From positions 2,567,001 through 2,631,000 of the forward strand of contig CP119309.1 in assembly GCA_029203145.1 (NCBI GenBank): a DNA stretch of 64,000 nucleotides. Reading direction: 5' to 3'. How positions within the stretch are numbered: the stretch's first letter is position 1; every line of letters begins with the position of its first letter. This document shows positions 43,923 to 53,429 of the stretch, piece after piece. Made by a program: the position numbers and the translations under genes. The notes under the pieces are model-generated. The model did not search any database. It was not told the origin of the DNA and saw only the letters and a list, made by a program, of their open reading frames with translations. The DNA comes from Candidatus Brevundimonas phytovorans (lineage in GTDB: Bacteria; Pseudomonadota; Alphaproteobacteria; Caulobacterales; Caulobacteraceae).

Positions 43923-45713
43923 TCAGGCTTTCTTGAAACGCGCGAGGAAGGTGTCGATCGGGTTCTCGGCCTTGAAGCGGTGCATGATGACGTACTGCTG
44001 CGCGATCGAGAGGATGTTGTTCCAGGCCCAGTAGATCAGCAGGCCGGCCGCGAACGGGGCCATGATGAAGGTGAAGACGAAGGGCAGGAAGGCGAAGATC
44101 TGACGCTGCATCGGGTCCTGGGCCGGCGGGTTCATCGACTGCTGCAGCCACATGGTCAGACCATAGACGATCGGCAGGACGCCAAGGTGCAGCGGGCCGT
44201 TGAGCAGGGTCCCGGCCAGGGGCAGGGTCGCCGGGTCCCACGGAATGGCGCCGAACAGGTTCCAGATCGTCGACGAATCGCGCGCCGACAGGTCGCGGAT
44301 CCAGCCGAAGAAGGGCGCGTGGCGCATTTCGATGGTGACGAACAGCACCTTGTACAGGGCGAAGAAGACCGGGATCTGCACCACGATGGGCAGGCAGCCC
44401 GCCAGCGGATTGATCTTCTCCCGCTGATACAGGGCCATCGTCTCCTGCTGCTGCTTCTGCGGGTCGTCCTTAAATTTCTTTTTGATCTCCTCCATCTTGG
44501 GCTGGAGGGTCCGCATCTTGGACAGGCTCTCGTAGGACTTGTTGGCCAGCGGGAACATGATCAGCTTGACCACGACGGTCAGGGCCAGGATGGCCAGGCC
44601 GAAGTTGCCGAGGACGCCGTAGAAGAACTCCACGATCATGAAGATCGGGCGCGTCAGGAAGAAGAGGTGGCCCCAGTCGATCGCATAGACGAAGCGCGGC
44701 AGGTCCAGGCTCTTTTCATAGCCGGCCAGGATTTCATTGCGCTTGGCGCCAGCGAACAGACGCTGGGTCTCTTCGATCTGGCGGCCCGGCTGGATGGTGC
44801 GCGTGGCGCCCAGCATGGCGGCTTCGTGGACGTTCAGACCGTCGGGATCGCGGACGGCGAAGCGCCCCTCGATCGTTTCCTTCTGATCGGGGATGAGGGC
44901 GGCCATCCAGTATTTGTCGGTGATGCCCAGCCAGCCGCCCGTGGACTGCTTCTCGATGCGCGGCTTCTTGGCCCAGTCCTTGTACTTGACCTGTTCCGTG
45001 GTGAACTTGCCGGCCCCGCCGAAGGTGCCGATGGCGCCTTCATGCAGGATCATCTGCTTGCCCAGGTCGGTCGGCACGCCCTGGCGCTCGACGCGGCCAT
45101 AGGGGGCGATGGTGATCGGCTGGCCGCTCAGGTTGGCGACGGTGTCGGTGACGGTGAAGACGTACTGGGCGTCGATAGCGATGACGCGCGTGAAGCGCAG
45201 GCCCGCGCCATTGTCCCAGGTCAGCTCGACCGGGGTGGTCGGCGTCAGGGTGGCGCCCTTGGTCAGGGTCCAGGCCGTGTTCGGGCCGGGGACGCCGCCG
45301 GCGACATTGGGGCCGCTCCAGCCGAACTGGGCGAAGTAGGCGTGCTCCATGCCCTGCGGGCGGAACAGCTCCACCGGAGGCGAATTCTTGTCCAGCGTCT
45401 CTTTGTAGTCGGTCAGGTAGAGGTCATCGATGCGCGCGCCCTGCAGCGACAACGAGCCCTTCAGCTTGGGCGTCTGGATGGGCACGCGGACAGCGGCGCC
45501 CAGGGCCTGGGCGCGGTCGGTCACAAAGGCTTCGGGACGCGAGGCCGTGCTGGCCCCCGCGTCGCTGGTCGCCAGCTTCTGTTCAGCGGCGACAACCTGC
45601 TGCTGGCGGCGCATCTCGGCCTGGGGCCGCATCACCATGAAGTAGTACACGCCCATGATCAGGGCCGCGCACACGAAGAAGATGATGGTGTTGCGCGAAT
45701 TCTCGTTCTGCAT
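43923..45713 (-). CDS. yidC: Membrane protein insertase YidC
   Basis: A 596-residue inner-membrane insertase of the Gram-negative type. TM1 is at residues ~8-28 (TIIFFVCAALIMGVYYFMVM), the large periplasmic beta-sandwich runs to ~360, and the C-terminal insertase core has five segments with NFGLAILALTVVVKLIMFPLANKSYESLSKMRTLQPKM and GCLPIVVQIPVFFALYKVL. A basic tail binds ribosomes. It starts 5 bp after rnpA ends. A yidD gene, often between rnpA and yidC, is absent. Confidence 0.95.
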   Translation of the reverse strand: MQNENSRNTIIFFVCAALIMGVYYFMVMRPQAEMRRQQQVVAAEQKLATSDAGASTASRPEAFVTDRAQALGAAVRVPIQTPKLKGSLSLQGARIDDLYLTDYKETLDKNSPPVELFRPQGMEHAYFAQFGWSGPNVAGGVPGPNTAWTLTKGATLTPTTPVELTWDNGAGLRFTRVIAIDAQYVFTVTDTVANLSGQPITIAPYGRVERQGVPTDLGKQMILHEGAIGTFGGAGKFTTEQVKYKDWAKKPRIEKQSTGGWLGITDKYWMAALIPDQKETIEGRFAVRDPDGLNVHEAAMLGATRTIQPGRQIEETQRLFAGAKRNEILAGYEKSLDLPRFVYAIDWGHLFFLTRPIFMIVEFFYGVLGNFGLAILALTVVVKLIMFPLANKSYESLSKMRTLQPKMEEIKKKFKDDPQKQQQETMALYQREKINPLAGCLPIVVQIPVFFALYKVLFVTIEMRHAPFFGWIRDLSARDSSTIWNLFGAIPWDPATLPLAGTLLNGPLHLGVLPIVYGLTMWLQQSMNPPAQDPMQRQIFAFLPFVFTFIMAPFAAGLLIYWAWNNILSIAQQYVIMHRFKAENPIDTFLARFKKA

Positions 45714-45718
45714 CGGGG

Positions 45719-46147
45719 TCAGCGGTCCTGGCCGGAGGGGCGCGAATCGTCAGAGGCGCGGGCGGGCGATTTCGCCGCATCTCCCATATCGGGAGCCGCA
45801 CGCGGGGTTGCGAGCCTTGTAAGGGCCGATTTCACATCGTCAAGCAAGCGGTCCCAGTCGCGGTCCGCCGTGCCCATGCGGGCGATGAACACATAGTCGC
45901 AGCCGGGACGCCCGTGCAGGGGCGCCAAAAGGCGTGCAGCCTCGCGCAGGCGGCGTTTGCAGCGGTTGCGCACCACAGCTCCGCCCACCTTGCGGGTGGC
46001 GGTGAATCCCAAACGGATCGCGGTCTGGCCGTCCTGACGATCCAGTTGCTGGACCACCACGGCGCCGCGGGCCTGAGAAACACCTTTGGCGGCCGCCAGA
46101 AACTGGGGCCGCCGTGTCAGGCGATCGATTTTCATCGGATCGGTCAT
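45719..46147 (-). CDS. rnpA: Ribonuclease P protein component
   Basis: A 142-residue basic protein that helps RNase P RNA mature tRNA 5' ends. Conserved residues are in RLTRRPQFLAAAKG, RLGFTATRKVGGAVVRNRCKRRLREAAR (the RNR helix that contacts RNA) and YVFIARMG. ATG 46147 or 46135 could be the start. It follows rpmH by 33 bp. Confidence 0.93.
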   Translation of the reverse strand: MTDPMKIDRLTRRPQFLAAAKGVSQARGAVVVQQLDRQDGQTAIRLGFTATRKVGGAVVRNRCKRRLREAARLLAPLHGRPGCDYVFIARMGTADRDWDRLLDDVKSALTRLATPRAAPDMGDAAKSPARASDDSRPSGQDR

Positions 46148-46180
46148 GCGCCCGCCCTGAAGGGTAATGGGCGCGTGACG

Positions 46181-46315
46181 TCAGGCCGTCAGGCGCTTAC
46201 GGCCTTTGGCGCGGCGACGCGCGACAATCTTTTGACCGTTCTTGGTGGCCATCCGCGAACGGAAGCCGTGACGGCGCTTGCGCACGAGTCGCGACGGCTG
46301 ATAGGTCCGCTTCAC
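46181..46315 (-). CDS. rpmH: Ribosomal protein bL34
   Basis: A 44-residue protein read from GTG 46315: it begins MKRTYQPSRLVRKRRHGF and continues with FRSRMATKNGQKI and RRRAKGRKRL, the whole L34 pattern. It is too short for most gene searches. It heads the rpmH-rnpA-yidC-engB operon, and the 168 bp upstream to the divergent TVP38 gene hold the promoters. Confidence 0.96.
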   Translation of the reverse strand: MKRTYQPSRLVRKRRHGFRSRMATKNGQKIVARRRAKGRKRLTA

Positions 46316-46483
46316 GTTCGGCTCCAGGGCTACAGGGTTTCACAACGGACAACAGTCATCCGCTGCAGGAGGCGGGCGTATAAGCGGCGGCGACGGACGA
46401 GTCAACGCCGACAAGCGATCCGAAGCGTTGCAAACCGTCTGAAACCGCTAGGGAAGCGGCACGGCGTCGGTTACGGAGCAGGA

Positions 46484-47212
46484 ATGAACCGGGTCAAACG
46501 ATTTCTGCCCCTCGCCGTCCTGCTGGCGGCGATCGCGCTGATCCTCGGGATGGGCTGGAACCGCTACCTGTCGCTGGACACCCTGCGCGAGCACGGGGCG
46601 GCGTTTCAGGCCCTGGCGGACGAGCACTATGTCCTGACCCTGCTCGCCCTGATGCTGGTCTTCGCCCTGCTGACCGCCAGCGTGGTGCCGGGCGTGGTCT
46701 TCATCACCGTGACGGCCGGCTATCTGTTCGGCCCCTGGGTCGGAGGGGTCGCGACGGCCTTTGCCGCCACCATAGGGGCCCTGGCCGTCTATTATGTGGG
46801 TCGCACAGCCCTGGGCGAATCCTTGCGCCGTCGCGCGGCCCAGGACACCGGTCTGCTGAAGAAGGTCTGCGAGGGCGTGGACCGGAACACCTTCTGGTAC
46901 GTCCTGGTGGCGCGCCTGGTGGTGTCGGTGCCCTTTCACCTGATCAATGTGGCCGCGGGCGTCATGGCGGCCCCTCTGCGCCCCTATATGATCGCCACCT
47001 TCATCGGCCTTCTGCCGGCCCACATCATCTATTGCTGGATCGGCGCCGGGCTGAACGACATTCTGGTCGATAATCCCGATCCCAACCTGCAAAGCCTGTT
47101 CGCCGAATTCATGTGGCCCCTGCTCGGCGTGGCCTTCCTGTCGATGCTGCTGCCCCTGACGCTCAAATTAGTGCAGAAATGGCGCGCTCGGCACGGCATG
47201 GACGCCGAATGA
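46484..47212 (+). CDS. TVP38/TMEM64 (DedA-like) membrane protein
   Basis: A 242-residue inner-membrane protein with about six hydrophobic segments. VVPGVVFITVTAGYLFGPWVGGVATAFAATIGALAVYYVGRTALG and RLVVSVPFHLINVAAGVMAAPLRPYMIATFIGLLPAHIIYCWIGAGL are the family core, related to DedA flippases/transporters. ATG 46484 has a GGAG site. Its stop overlaps the start of the histidine kinase gene by ATGA, so the two are coupled. Confidence 0.87.
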   Translation: MNRVKRFLPLAVLLAAIALILGMGWNRYLSLDTLREHGAAFQALADEHYVLTLLALMLVFALLTASVVPGVVFITVTAGYLFGPWVGGVATAFAATIGALAVYYVGRTALGESLRRRAAQDTGLLKKVCEGVDRNTFWYVLVARLVVSVPFHLINVAAGVMAAPLRPYMIATFIGLLPAHIIYCWIGAGLNDILVDNPDPNLQSLFAEFMWPLLGVAFLSMLLPLTLKLVQKWRARHGMDAE

Positions 47213-48717
47213 CGGAACGGAACGCGATCGAGACTCGGCTGACCACGCGCCCCCGCCACGAGACGGGCCTGATCGCCCGCCTGCAAGCGGCGCGGTGGCC
47301 TGAGCGGCTGCCCCCTGCCTGGCGAGAGCGCCTGACGCCGCGCGCCCCCGACGGCCTGTCCAGCCGCCTCCTGCTGCTGACCCTGGCCTTCACCCTGGCC
47401 GTCGCCGCCCTCATCATGGTGCCCAGCGCCGCCTCCTTTCAGGAGCGTTGGCTGATGGACCGGCTGCAGGCCGCCGAGCTGGCCTCGGTCGGGGTCGAGG
47501 CCCTGCCCTATTCCGCTGTCGAGGATTCCACTGCTGAACAGCTGCTGAGCATCGGCGGGGTCCAGTCCGTGGTCGTCGGCGAACAGGGCGTGCGCCGACT
47601 GCTGCTGCAGGCCCCCAACCTGCCGCGCGCGCCCGACCTGATCGACCTGCGCCAGCGCAACCTCGGCGCCCGCCTTCTGGACCCTTGGAAGACGCTATTC
47701 GGCCACCCTGACCGCTCGATCCGGGTGCAGGCCAAGCCGCGCTATCGCTCGGGCGACTTCATCGAGATCCTGGCCCCCGCGCAGCCGCTGAAGACCGAGC
47801 TGAAGACCTTCCTGCTGAACAGCCTGACCATGTCCCTGCTGATCGCCCTGGTCGCCGGCGGGCTGCTCTATGCCTCCCTGTCTTTCCTGGTTCTGGCGCC
47901 CCTGCGCCGGGTGACGCGCGCCATCGAACGCTTCGCCGCCGACCCGGAAAGCCCCGGCGAGGCGCCCTCCGACCGCCATGACGAGATCGGCCGGGTCGAG
48001 CGCGAGCTGGCGCGGATGCAGGAGGAGGTGCGTCAGTCCCTGCGCTCGCGCGCCCGCCTGGCGGCCCTGGGCGAGGCGGTGGCCAAGATCAATCACGACC
48101 TGCGCAACATGCTGACCTCGGCCCAGATGGCGTCCGAGCGTCTGTCCAGCTCGTCCGACCCCCTGGTGGCCAAGGCCCTGCCCCGGCTCGAGCGCGCCCT
48201 GGGCCGCGCCGCCGCCCTGGCCCGCAATGTGCTAGAATACGGCAAGTCCGAAGAGGCTGCGCCGCAACTTCAGAAGATGTTGCTGGCCCGCGCTGTCGCC
48301 GTCGCCGCCGAGGATGCGGGGCTGGAGGACGGCGGCGTGCGCCTGATCCGCGACCTGCCCCCGCGCCAGACCGTCAACGCCGACAGCGACCAACTCCATC
48401 GCATCCTGGTCAATCTGATGCGCAACGCCCGCCAGGCCATCGAGAGCGATCCAGCGCGCGACAGGAAGGGCCGGATCACCGTCACGGCCGAGACCCGCGA
48501 CAGCGTCGTGGCGATTCGCATCACCGACGACGGGCCTGGCATTCCCGAGCGTCTGGCGGGGCGCCTGTTCGAGGCCTTCGTCAGCGGTCGCGCCTCAGAG
48601 GGCACCGGCCTGGGCCTGACCATCTCGCGTGAGCTGGCGGCCCACCACGGCGGGGAACTGCGCCTGCTGGACACCGGCCCCGCGGGCACGACCTTCGAGC
48701 TGCGCCTGCCCGCCTGA
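47209..48717 (+). CDS. Membrane sensor histidine kinase
   Basis: A 502-residue kinase from ATG 47209. TM1 lies at ~residues 50-70, a periplasmic sensor of ~135 residues follows, TM2 is near 205-230, then a HAMP linker (LAPLRRVTRAIERFAADPESPGE). KINHDLRNMLTSAQ near 305 has the phospho-accepting histidine in an HDLRN box, and the ATPase domain has N (ILVNLMRNARQAI), G1 (ITDDGPGIP) and G2 (GTGLGL) boxes. No response regulator lies beside it. It is coupled to the TVP38 gene. Confidence 0.9.
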   Translation: MTERNAIETRLTTRPRHETGLIARLQAARWPERLPPAWRERLTPRAPDGLSSRLLLLTLAFTLAVAALIMVPSAASFQERWLMDRLQAAELASVGVEALPYSAVEDSTAEQLLSIGGVQSVVVGEQGVRRLLLQAPNLPRAPDLIDLRQRNLGARLLDPWKTLFGHPDRSIRVQAKPRYRSGDFIEILAPAQPLKTELKTFLLNSLTMSLLIALVAGGLLYASLSFLVLAPLRRVTRAIERFAADPESPGEAPSDRHDEIGRVERELARMQEEVRQSLRSRARLAALGEAVAKINHDLRNMLTSAQMASERLSSSSDPLVAKALPRLERALGRAAALARNVLEYGKSEEAAPQLQKMLLARAVAVAAEDAGLEDGGVRLIRDLPPRQTVNADSDQLHRILVNLMRNARQAIESDPARDRKGRITVTAETRDSVVAIRITDDGPGIPERLAGRLFEAFVSGRASEGTGLGLTISRELAAHHGGELRLLDTGPAGTTFELRLPA

Positions 48718-48829
48718 CCCACCCCGACCAACGCCGCAGCCATTTGCGGGATTCGCGCGTTGTTTCCGTCTAAGCTCTCCAAGGCCAAGCTTCACTCCGG
48801 CCTGTTTGACCTCGGCAAGGACACGTCTC

Positions 48830-49315
48830 ATGACCCACGCCCCTGGCCCCTACCGCCTCGCCCTGCTGGCCACAGCCTTGAGCGCCGTCCTGACGGGGCC
48901 GACGCTGGCCCAGACCCCCACACCGCCCAACCCCGCCCCGGCCGCCCCCAGCGACCCTGTGGCCGACCTGCTGCGCCGCCAGGGCGAGCGCTACCACCGC
49001 GCCCCGGATGCGGCCCAGGACCCCGACGAACTGCGCCAGACCCAGGCCCTGAACGACGAGATCGTCGCCCAGAACGACCTGGCTGAGAACGAGGACCGCG
49101 CCGCCGCCGCCGCTCACGCCAAGGCGCAGGCCCAATATCAGTCTGAGCTGGAGACGGCTGAAGCCGAGCGTCTGCTCTATGAAGCCGATCTGCGCGCCGC
49201 CGCCGAGGCCAAGGCCCTGTACGAACGCCAGATGGCCGACTGGCAGGCCACGGTCGCCGCCTGCGAACGCGGCGACCGGGCGCGCTGCGAGGCGGGGCGG
49301 CAAACGCCCCGCTGA
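48830..49315 (+). CDS. Exported Ala-rich coiled-coil protein of unknown function
   Basis: A 161-residue protein with a signal peptide (LALLATALSAVLTGPTLAQ). After a Pro-rich stretch there is a long, Ala/Glu-rich helix (residues ~70-150, AAAAAHAKAQAQYQSELETAEAERLLYEADLRAAAEAKALYERQM) likely to form a coiled coil, and two cysteines near the end (ACERGDRARCEAG). Family not recognised. An AAGGA ribosome site supports ATG 48830. A bidirectional terminator follows. Confidence 0.75.
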   Translation: MTHAPGPYRLALLATALSAVLTGPTLAQTPTPPNPAPAAPSDPVADLLRRQGERYHRAPDAAQDPDELRQTQALNDEIVAQNDLAENEDRAAAAAHAKAQAQYQSELETAEAERLLYEADLRAAAEAKALYERQMADWQATVAACERGDRARCEAGRQTPR

Positions 49316-49335
49316 CACGGACTGCCCCCTAAACG

Positions 49336-49376
49336 AAAAGGGCGCCGCCGACCTGCGTCGGGGCGCCCTTTTTTAG
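49336..49376. terminator. Bidirectional terminator
   Basis: AAAAGGGCGCC and its complement form an 11-bp stem flanked by A and T tracts, between the converging genes at 48830 and 49393; it can stop transcription from both sides. Confidence 0.88.
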
Positions 49377-49392
49377 TTCTGACCAGGCCGGT

Positions 49393-50436
49393 TCAGCCCT
49401 CCGCGGTCTCGCGGCGCTTCATCATGGCGTCAAAGCTGTCCCAGACGCCGTCGGCGCCGTGCCACGACCCTTGCGTCGCGGCCTTGGAATATTCGGTGGC
49501 GCGGGCCTCGAAGAAGTTGGCGTGCTCGACGCCCGACAGCAGGGACTGCAGCCAGGGCAGCGGGTTTTCCGTCACGCCATAGACTTCCGGCAGCTTCAAC
49601 TGACGCAGGCGCCAGTCGGCGATGAAGCGGATGTACTGCTTGATGTCGTCCGGGGTCATGCCGTGAACCGGGCCCATTTCGAAGGCCAGGTCGATGAACT
49701 TGTCCTCCATCTCGACCACCGTCTTGCAGCAGTCGACGATATCGTCGGCCACAGCCTTGGTGACGGCGCCCGTCTCCTTGTTGAAGGCGTGGTAGAGCTT
49801 GATGATGCCTTCGCAGTGCAGGCTCTCGTCGCGCACCGACCACGACACGATCTGACCCATGCCCTTCATCTTCGACTGGCGCGGGAAGTTCATCAGCATG
49901 GCGAAGCTGGCGAACAGTTGCAGACCTTCGGAGAAGCCCCCGAACATCGCCAGCGTCCGACAGATGTCGGCGTCGGTCTCGACCCCGAACTGGCCCATGA
50001 AGTCATGCTTGTCGCGCATGGCCTCGTATTCCATGAAGGCGCCGAACTCGCTCTCGGGCATGCCGATGGTTTCGAGCAGCAGGGCGTAGGCCGCGATATG
50101 GATGGTCTCCATATTGGCGAAGGAGGCCAGCATCATCTTCACTTCGGTCGGTTTGAACACCCGGCCGTAGCGCTCCATGTAGTTGTCCTGGACCTCGATG
50201 TCGGCCTGGGTGAAGAAGCGGAAGATCTGCGTCAGCAGGTTGCGCTCGCTGTCCGTCAGGTTGGCGGCCCAGTCCTTGACGTCCTCGCCCAGCGGCACCT
50301 CTTCGGGCATCCAGTGGACCTGCTGCTGGGTCTTCCACATGTCGAAGGCCCACGGATAGCGGAAGGGCTTGTAGGCGGCCGAAGGGGTCAGCAGTCCGGC
50401 CGTTCCGGGGCGGATGATCGAGGAGTGAGCGTTCAT
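49393..50436 (-). CDS. nrdB: Ribonucleotide reductase beta subunit
   Basis: A 347-residue class I small subunit holding the metal-radical cofactor for deoxynucleotide synthesis. Ligands are visible in FTQADIEVQDNYMERYG, METIHIAAYALLLETIG (Glu, His and the radical-site Tyr) and WSVRDESLHCEG (Glu, His). ATG 50436 is used; a TTG codon lies just before it. The alpha subunit gene is 5.4 kb away on the other strand. The 156-bp gap to the divergent GST has a weak NrdR-box-like sequence at 50544-50559. Confidence 0.95.
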   Translation of the reverse strand: MNAHSSIIRPGTAGLLTPSAAYKPFRYPWAFDMWKTQQQVHWMPEEVPLGEDVKDWAANLTDSERNLLTQIFRFFTQADIEVQDNYMERYGRVFKPTEVKMMLASFANMETIHIAAYALLLETIGMPESEFGAFMEYEAMRDKHDFMGQFGVETDADICRTLAMFGGFSEGLQLFASFAMLMNFPRQSKMKGMGQIVSWSVRDESLHCEGIIKLYHAFNKETGAVTKAVADDIVDCCKTVVEMEDKFIDLAFEMGPVHGMTPDDIKQYIRFIADWRLRQLKLPEVYGVTENPLPWLQSLLSGVEHANFFEARATEYSKAATQGSWHGADGVWDSFDAMMKRRETAEG

Positions 50437-50592
50437 CAAGATGACCTGAAGCGAATCCGGAAAGAAGTGAGTTTCACCATGCGGCCCGGCGCGCGCGGCG
50501 CCAAGTCGAAACCGGTCTATCTTGCGATCACATTTTCACCGGACCGCTAGATATGGTGGTCAGAGACGAATCAGATGGGGAGAAGCCTGGGG

Positions 50593-51237
50593 ATGAGTTT
50601 CACCCTTTACGGCGCCGCTGGCTCGGGATCGGTCCCGGTCGAGGCGGCCATGACCCTGATCGGGCTGGACTATCGCATCATCGAGGCCGTGACCTGGGAG
50701 AGCGAGGCTGAGCGCGACAGGGTCGCCTTCGTCAATCCGATGCGCCAGATCCCCGCCCTGATCCTGCCCAGCGGCGAGACCCTGACCGAAAGCGCCGCCA
50801 TCCTGATCTGGCTGGCCGACAGCTACCCGCTGGCGCGGCTGGCGCCGGGACTGGACGACCCGCGCCGGGCCCAGTTCCTGCGCTGGATGACCTTCATCCC
50901 GGCGTCGATCTATTCGATGTTCTGGGTGCGGGACGAGCCATCGCGGCTGGTGGGCGACGACGCGGCGGCGCAGCACGAACTGCAACGACGCACCGCCGAG
51001 CGCATCGCCGACTGCTGGCGCATCATGGACAGCCAGATCGCCCCGGGCCGCTTTCTGCTGGGCGACGAATTGAGCGTGCTGGACCTCTATGTCGCTGTCG
51101 CCAGCCGCTGGACGCCGCGCCGGGCGCGCTTCGCCGTAGAGGCCCCGCGCATGGCCGAGGTCGTGCGCCGGGTCGACGCCCTGCCGGACCTTCAGGCCTT
51201 GTGGGCCGCGCGCTTCCCGTTCGAGGACGACAACTAG
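50593..51237 (+). CDS. Glutathione S-transferase family protein
   Basis: A 214-residue GST-like protein. The thioredoxin-like half has SFTLYGAAGSGSVPVEAAMTLIGLDYRII and PMRQIPALILPSGETLTESAAILIWLAD, with the cis-proline and ESAA contact; the helical half ends with LDLYVAVASRW. The usual N-terminal Ser/Tyr/Cys catalytic residue could be the serine in GSGSVPVE. Start 50593 is chosen over 50575. The stop overlaps that of the converging kinase gene by CTAG. Confidence 0.85.
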   Translation: MSFTLYGAAGSGSVPVEAAMTLIGLDYRIIEAVTWESEAERDRVAFVNPMRQIPALILPSGETLTESAAILIWLADSYPLARLAPGLDDPRRAQFLRWMTFIPASIYSMFWVRDEPSRLVGDDAAAQHELQRRTAERIADCWRIMDSQIAPGRFLLGDELSVLDLYVAVASRWTPRRARFAVEAPRMAEVVRRVDALPDLQALWAARFPFEDDN

Positions 51238-53336
51238 GCCGCGCGAACCTGTTCGCGGCCGGCGGCGGCGCGGAAGGCCTGATCGACGGCGGCATAGAGG
51301 CGCTCATGGGTGATCGGCTTGGCCAGGTGGGCGTCCATGCCGGCCGCCAGACAGCGGGCGGCGTCTTCCGGCATGGCGTCGGCCGTCACCGCCAGGATGG
51401 GCGTGTCGCATGCGGGGGACGCCAGGGCGCGGATGCGTCGTGTCGCCTCCAGTCCGTCCAGACGCGGCATCCGCACATCCATCAGAATCAGGTCGAAGGC
51501 GCCGTCCTCGACCAGGTCCAGCGCCTGCTGCCCGTCCACGGCCTCGACCGCCTCACAGCCCGCCGCCTCGATCAGGAGGCGCAGCATCTGACGGTTCACC
51601 GGGTGGTCGTCGACGATCAGCGCGCGCAGCACGTCGCTTGCCGGCGTCGCCTCCACGGGCAGGGGGTCCAGCGCCTCCAACTGCGCCGTCAGGACGAAAA
51701 CGGACCCAGCCGACGAGGTGGAACACAGGGTGACGTCGCCGCCCATGCAGACTGCGTGGCGTCGGGCGGCCGACAGGCCCACGCCCGCGCCTTCATGCCG
51801 CCTCTGCAGGGAATCGTCGCTCTGGGCAAAGGCGTCGAACAGGCGGGGGATGAAGGCCGGGTCCACGCCGCAGCCGGTGTCCGACACCTCGACCCGCAGC
51901 CGGCCGCCCTCATGCGTCGCACGCAGCCGCACCCCGCCCCGGTCGGTGAACTTGACCGCATTGGACACCAGGTGCCGCAGGGCGCCGCGCAGACGTCGGG
52001 CGTCGCCGCACACGCGGCCGCCGGGCTGCAAGGCCAGTTCGACGTCGAAACTCAGTCCCCTGGCCCGCGCGGCGGCGGCCCTCAGGGCCACGGCGTCGTG
52101 GATCAGCAGGGCCAGGTCGAACGGCTCAAGGGAAAGAGGATCGTCGCCGCGCGACACGTCCAGGACATCCTCGACCAGGGTCAGCATGGCCTCGCCGGAC
52201 TCGCGAATGGCGGCGACCTGGGCCTGGGCCTCGGGCGGCAGGTCGTCGCGGCGCGACAACAGGTCGGCATAGCCGCTGACCCCGTTCAGCGGGGTGCGCA
52301 TCTCGTGGCTCATCAGGGCGAGGAAGCGCGACTTGACGGCGTCGGCCGCCTCGGCGCGCCGCCGCTGCTCCAGGGCCGTGGCGGTCCGTCGCGCCAGACG
52401 CGCCAGGAAGGAGCGGCGCTCGGCGATCATGGCGCTGACCGGCAGGGCCGTCATCGCCGCCACCAGCAGGAAGCCGTAGTAGAGCGGCATCTGCCGCATC
52501 CGGTCCGAAAGAGAACTCAGCTCGGCCACATAGGCGACCGGCGAGGCGCTGATCGGCCCATGCCCGGTCAGGGTCATCAACCCGCTGATCGCGGTCGTCA
52601 GGATCAGGGCCACCGCCATCCACGGCGGCGACAGGCGGAAGGCCGCCAGCATCAGCGGCGGGAACATCAGGAACAGGAAGGGCGACGACTGGTTGAAGAT
52701 CCACAACGCCGTCACCGTCACCAGGCCGAGGATGCCGACAACCTCCAACGGCGACTGCGACACCTGACGGAAGCGGTGCGCGCGCGCCAGCAGCAGCAGG
52801 CTGGGCGTGACGATCACCAGCCCCAGCAACTCCATGGCGAACAGGTGCCGCCAGGCGAAGGCGCCCCGGATCAGGGTATAGTCCCGCACCAGGAAGGCCA
52901 CGATCACGCTGATGGTGGCGGTCAGGACCACGGCGGGCAAGGCCGCGCCCAGCACGAACAGCACCACACGGCGCGGCCGCCGCATGTCCAGCGCGGCCCC
53001 GCACAGACGTCGCGCCAGAACGCCGGCGACCAGAACCTGAAGCAGATTGAGCAGGGGGTTGAGCCAGACGAAGGGCATGGCGTCGCCGCGCACCGCCGTG
53101 CTGAGCAGGTTCAGGCCGAAACAGAGAGCCAGCACCGCCGTCGCACGCCGCCGCGGCAGTTGCAGGAAGGCCGCCAGCATGACCCCGTTGGCGGGCCAGG
53201 CGATCACCGCATGGAAGGTCGTCGCGCTCCAATGGCCCAGCAGCAGACAGAGGGCGAATAGGCAGACATAGACGCCGGCATGCGGGCCAGCCTCTTGACC
53301 GGCCTCATGACGAAAGGCTCGCCAGCGTCCGCTCAT
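51234..53336 (-). CDS. MASE1-type hybrid sensor histidine kinase/response regulator
   Basis: A 700-residue protein. Residues ~20-290 contain about eight hydrophobic segments with the MASE1 pattern (WPANGVMLAAFLQLPRRRA, FWLNPL-like FVWLNPLLNLLQVLVAG). The HisKA box is FLALMSHEMRTPLNGVSGYADLL; the ATPase domain includes LRHLVSNAVKFTDRGG and VSDTGCGVD. A C-terminal receiver domain (ALIVDDHPVNRQMLRLLIEAAG, LILMDVRMPRLDGLEATRRIR, VTADAMPEDAARC) completes the protein. Signal and partners are unknown; no output gene is adjacent. Confidence 0.9.
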   Translation of the reverse strand: MSGRWRAFRHEAGQEAGPHAGVYVCLFALCLLLGHWSATTFHAVIAWPANGVMLAAFLQLPRRRATAVLALCFGLNLLSTAVRGDAMPFVWLNPLLNLLQVLVAGVLARRLCGAALDMRRPRRVVLFVLGAALPAVVLTATISVIVAFLVRDYTLIRGAFAWRHLFAMELLGLVIVTPSLLLLARAHRFRQVSQSPLEVVGILGLVTVTALWIFNQSSPFLFLMFPPLMLAAFRLSPPWMAVALILTTAISGLMTLTGHGPISASPVAYVAELSSLSDRMRQMPLYYGFLLVAAMTALPVSAMIAERRSFLARLARRTATALEQRRRAEAADAVKSRFLALMSHEMRTPLNGVSGYADLLSRRDDLPPEAQAQVAAIRESGEAMLTLVEDVLDVSRGDDPLSLEPFDLALLIHDAVALRAAAARARGLSFDVELALQPGGRVCGDARRLRGALRHLVSNAVKFTDRGGVRLRATHEGGRLRVEVSDTGCGVDPAFIPRLFDAFAQSDDSLQRRHEGAGVGLSAARRHAVCMGGDVTLCSTSSAGSVFVLTAQLEALDPLPVEATPASDVLRALIVDDHPVNRQMLRLLIEAAGCEAVEAVDGQQALDLVEDGAFDLILMDVRMPRLDGLEATRRIRALASPACDTPILAVTADAMPEDAARCLAAGMDAHLAKPITHERLYAAVDQAFRAAAGREQVRAA

Positions 53337-53429
53337 GCCCCCGTCCCCATCCCCATTCCTGTATGCCCTGTCCTTTAGCCTGCGCGCCAAATGTAAACAA
53401 AGCCTGCCGCCGGGATTACGTCGGTTTCC

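Noticed and set aside
43980..45896. 638-codon frame opposite yidC
   Set aside because: Shadow of yidC; translation is His/Asp/Gln-rich without any domain.
51201..53261. 686-codon frame opposite the MASE1 hybrid kinase
   Set aside because: Low-complexity His/Gln/Arg-rich translation with no domains, antisense to a recognisable kinase.
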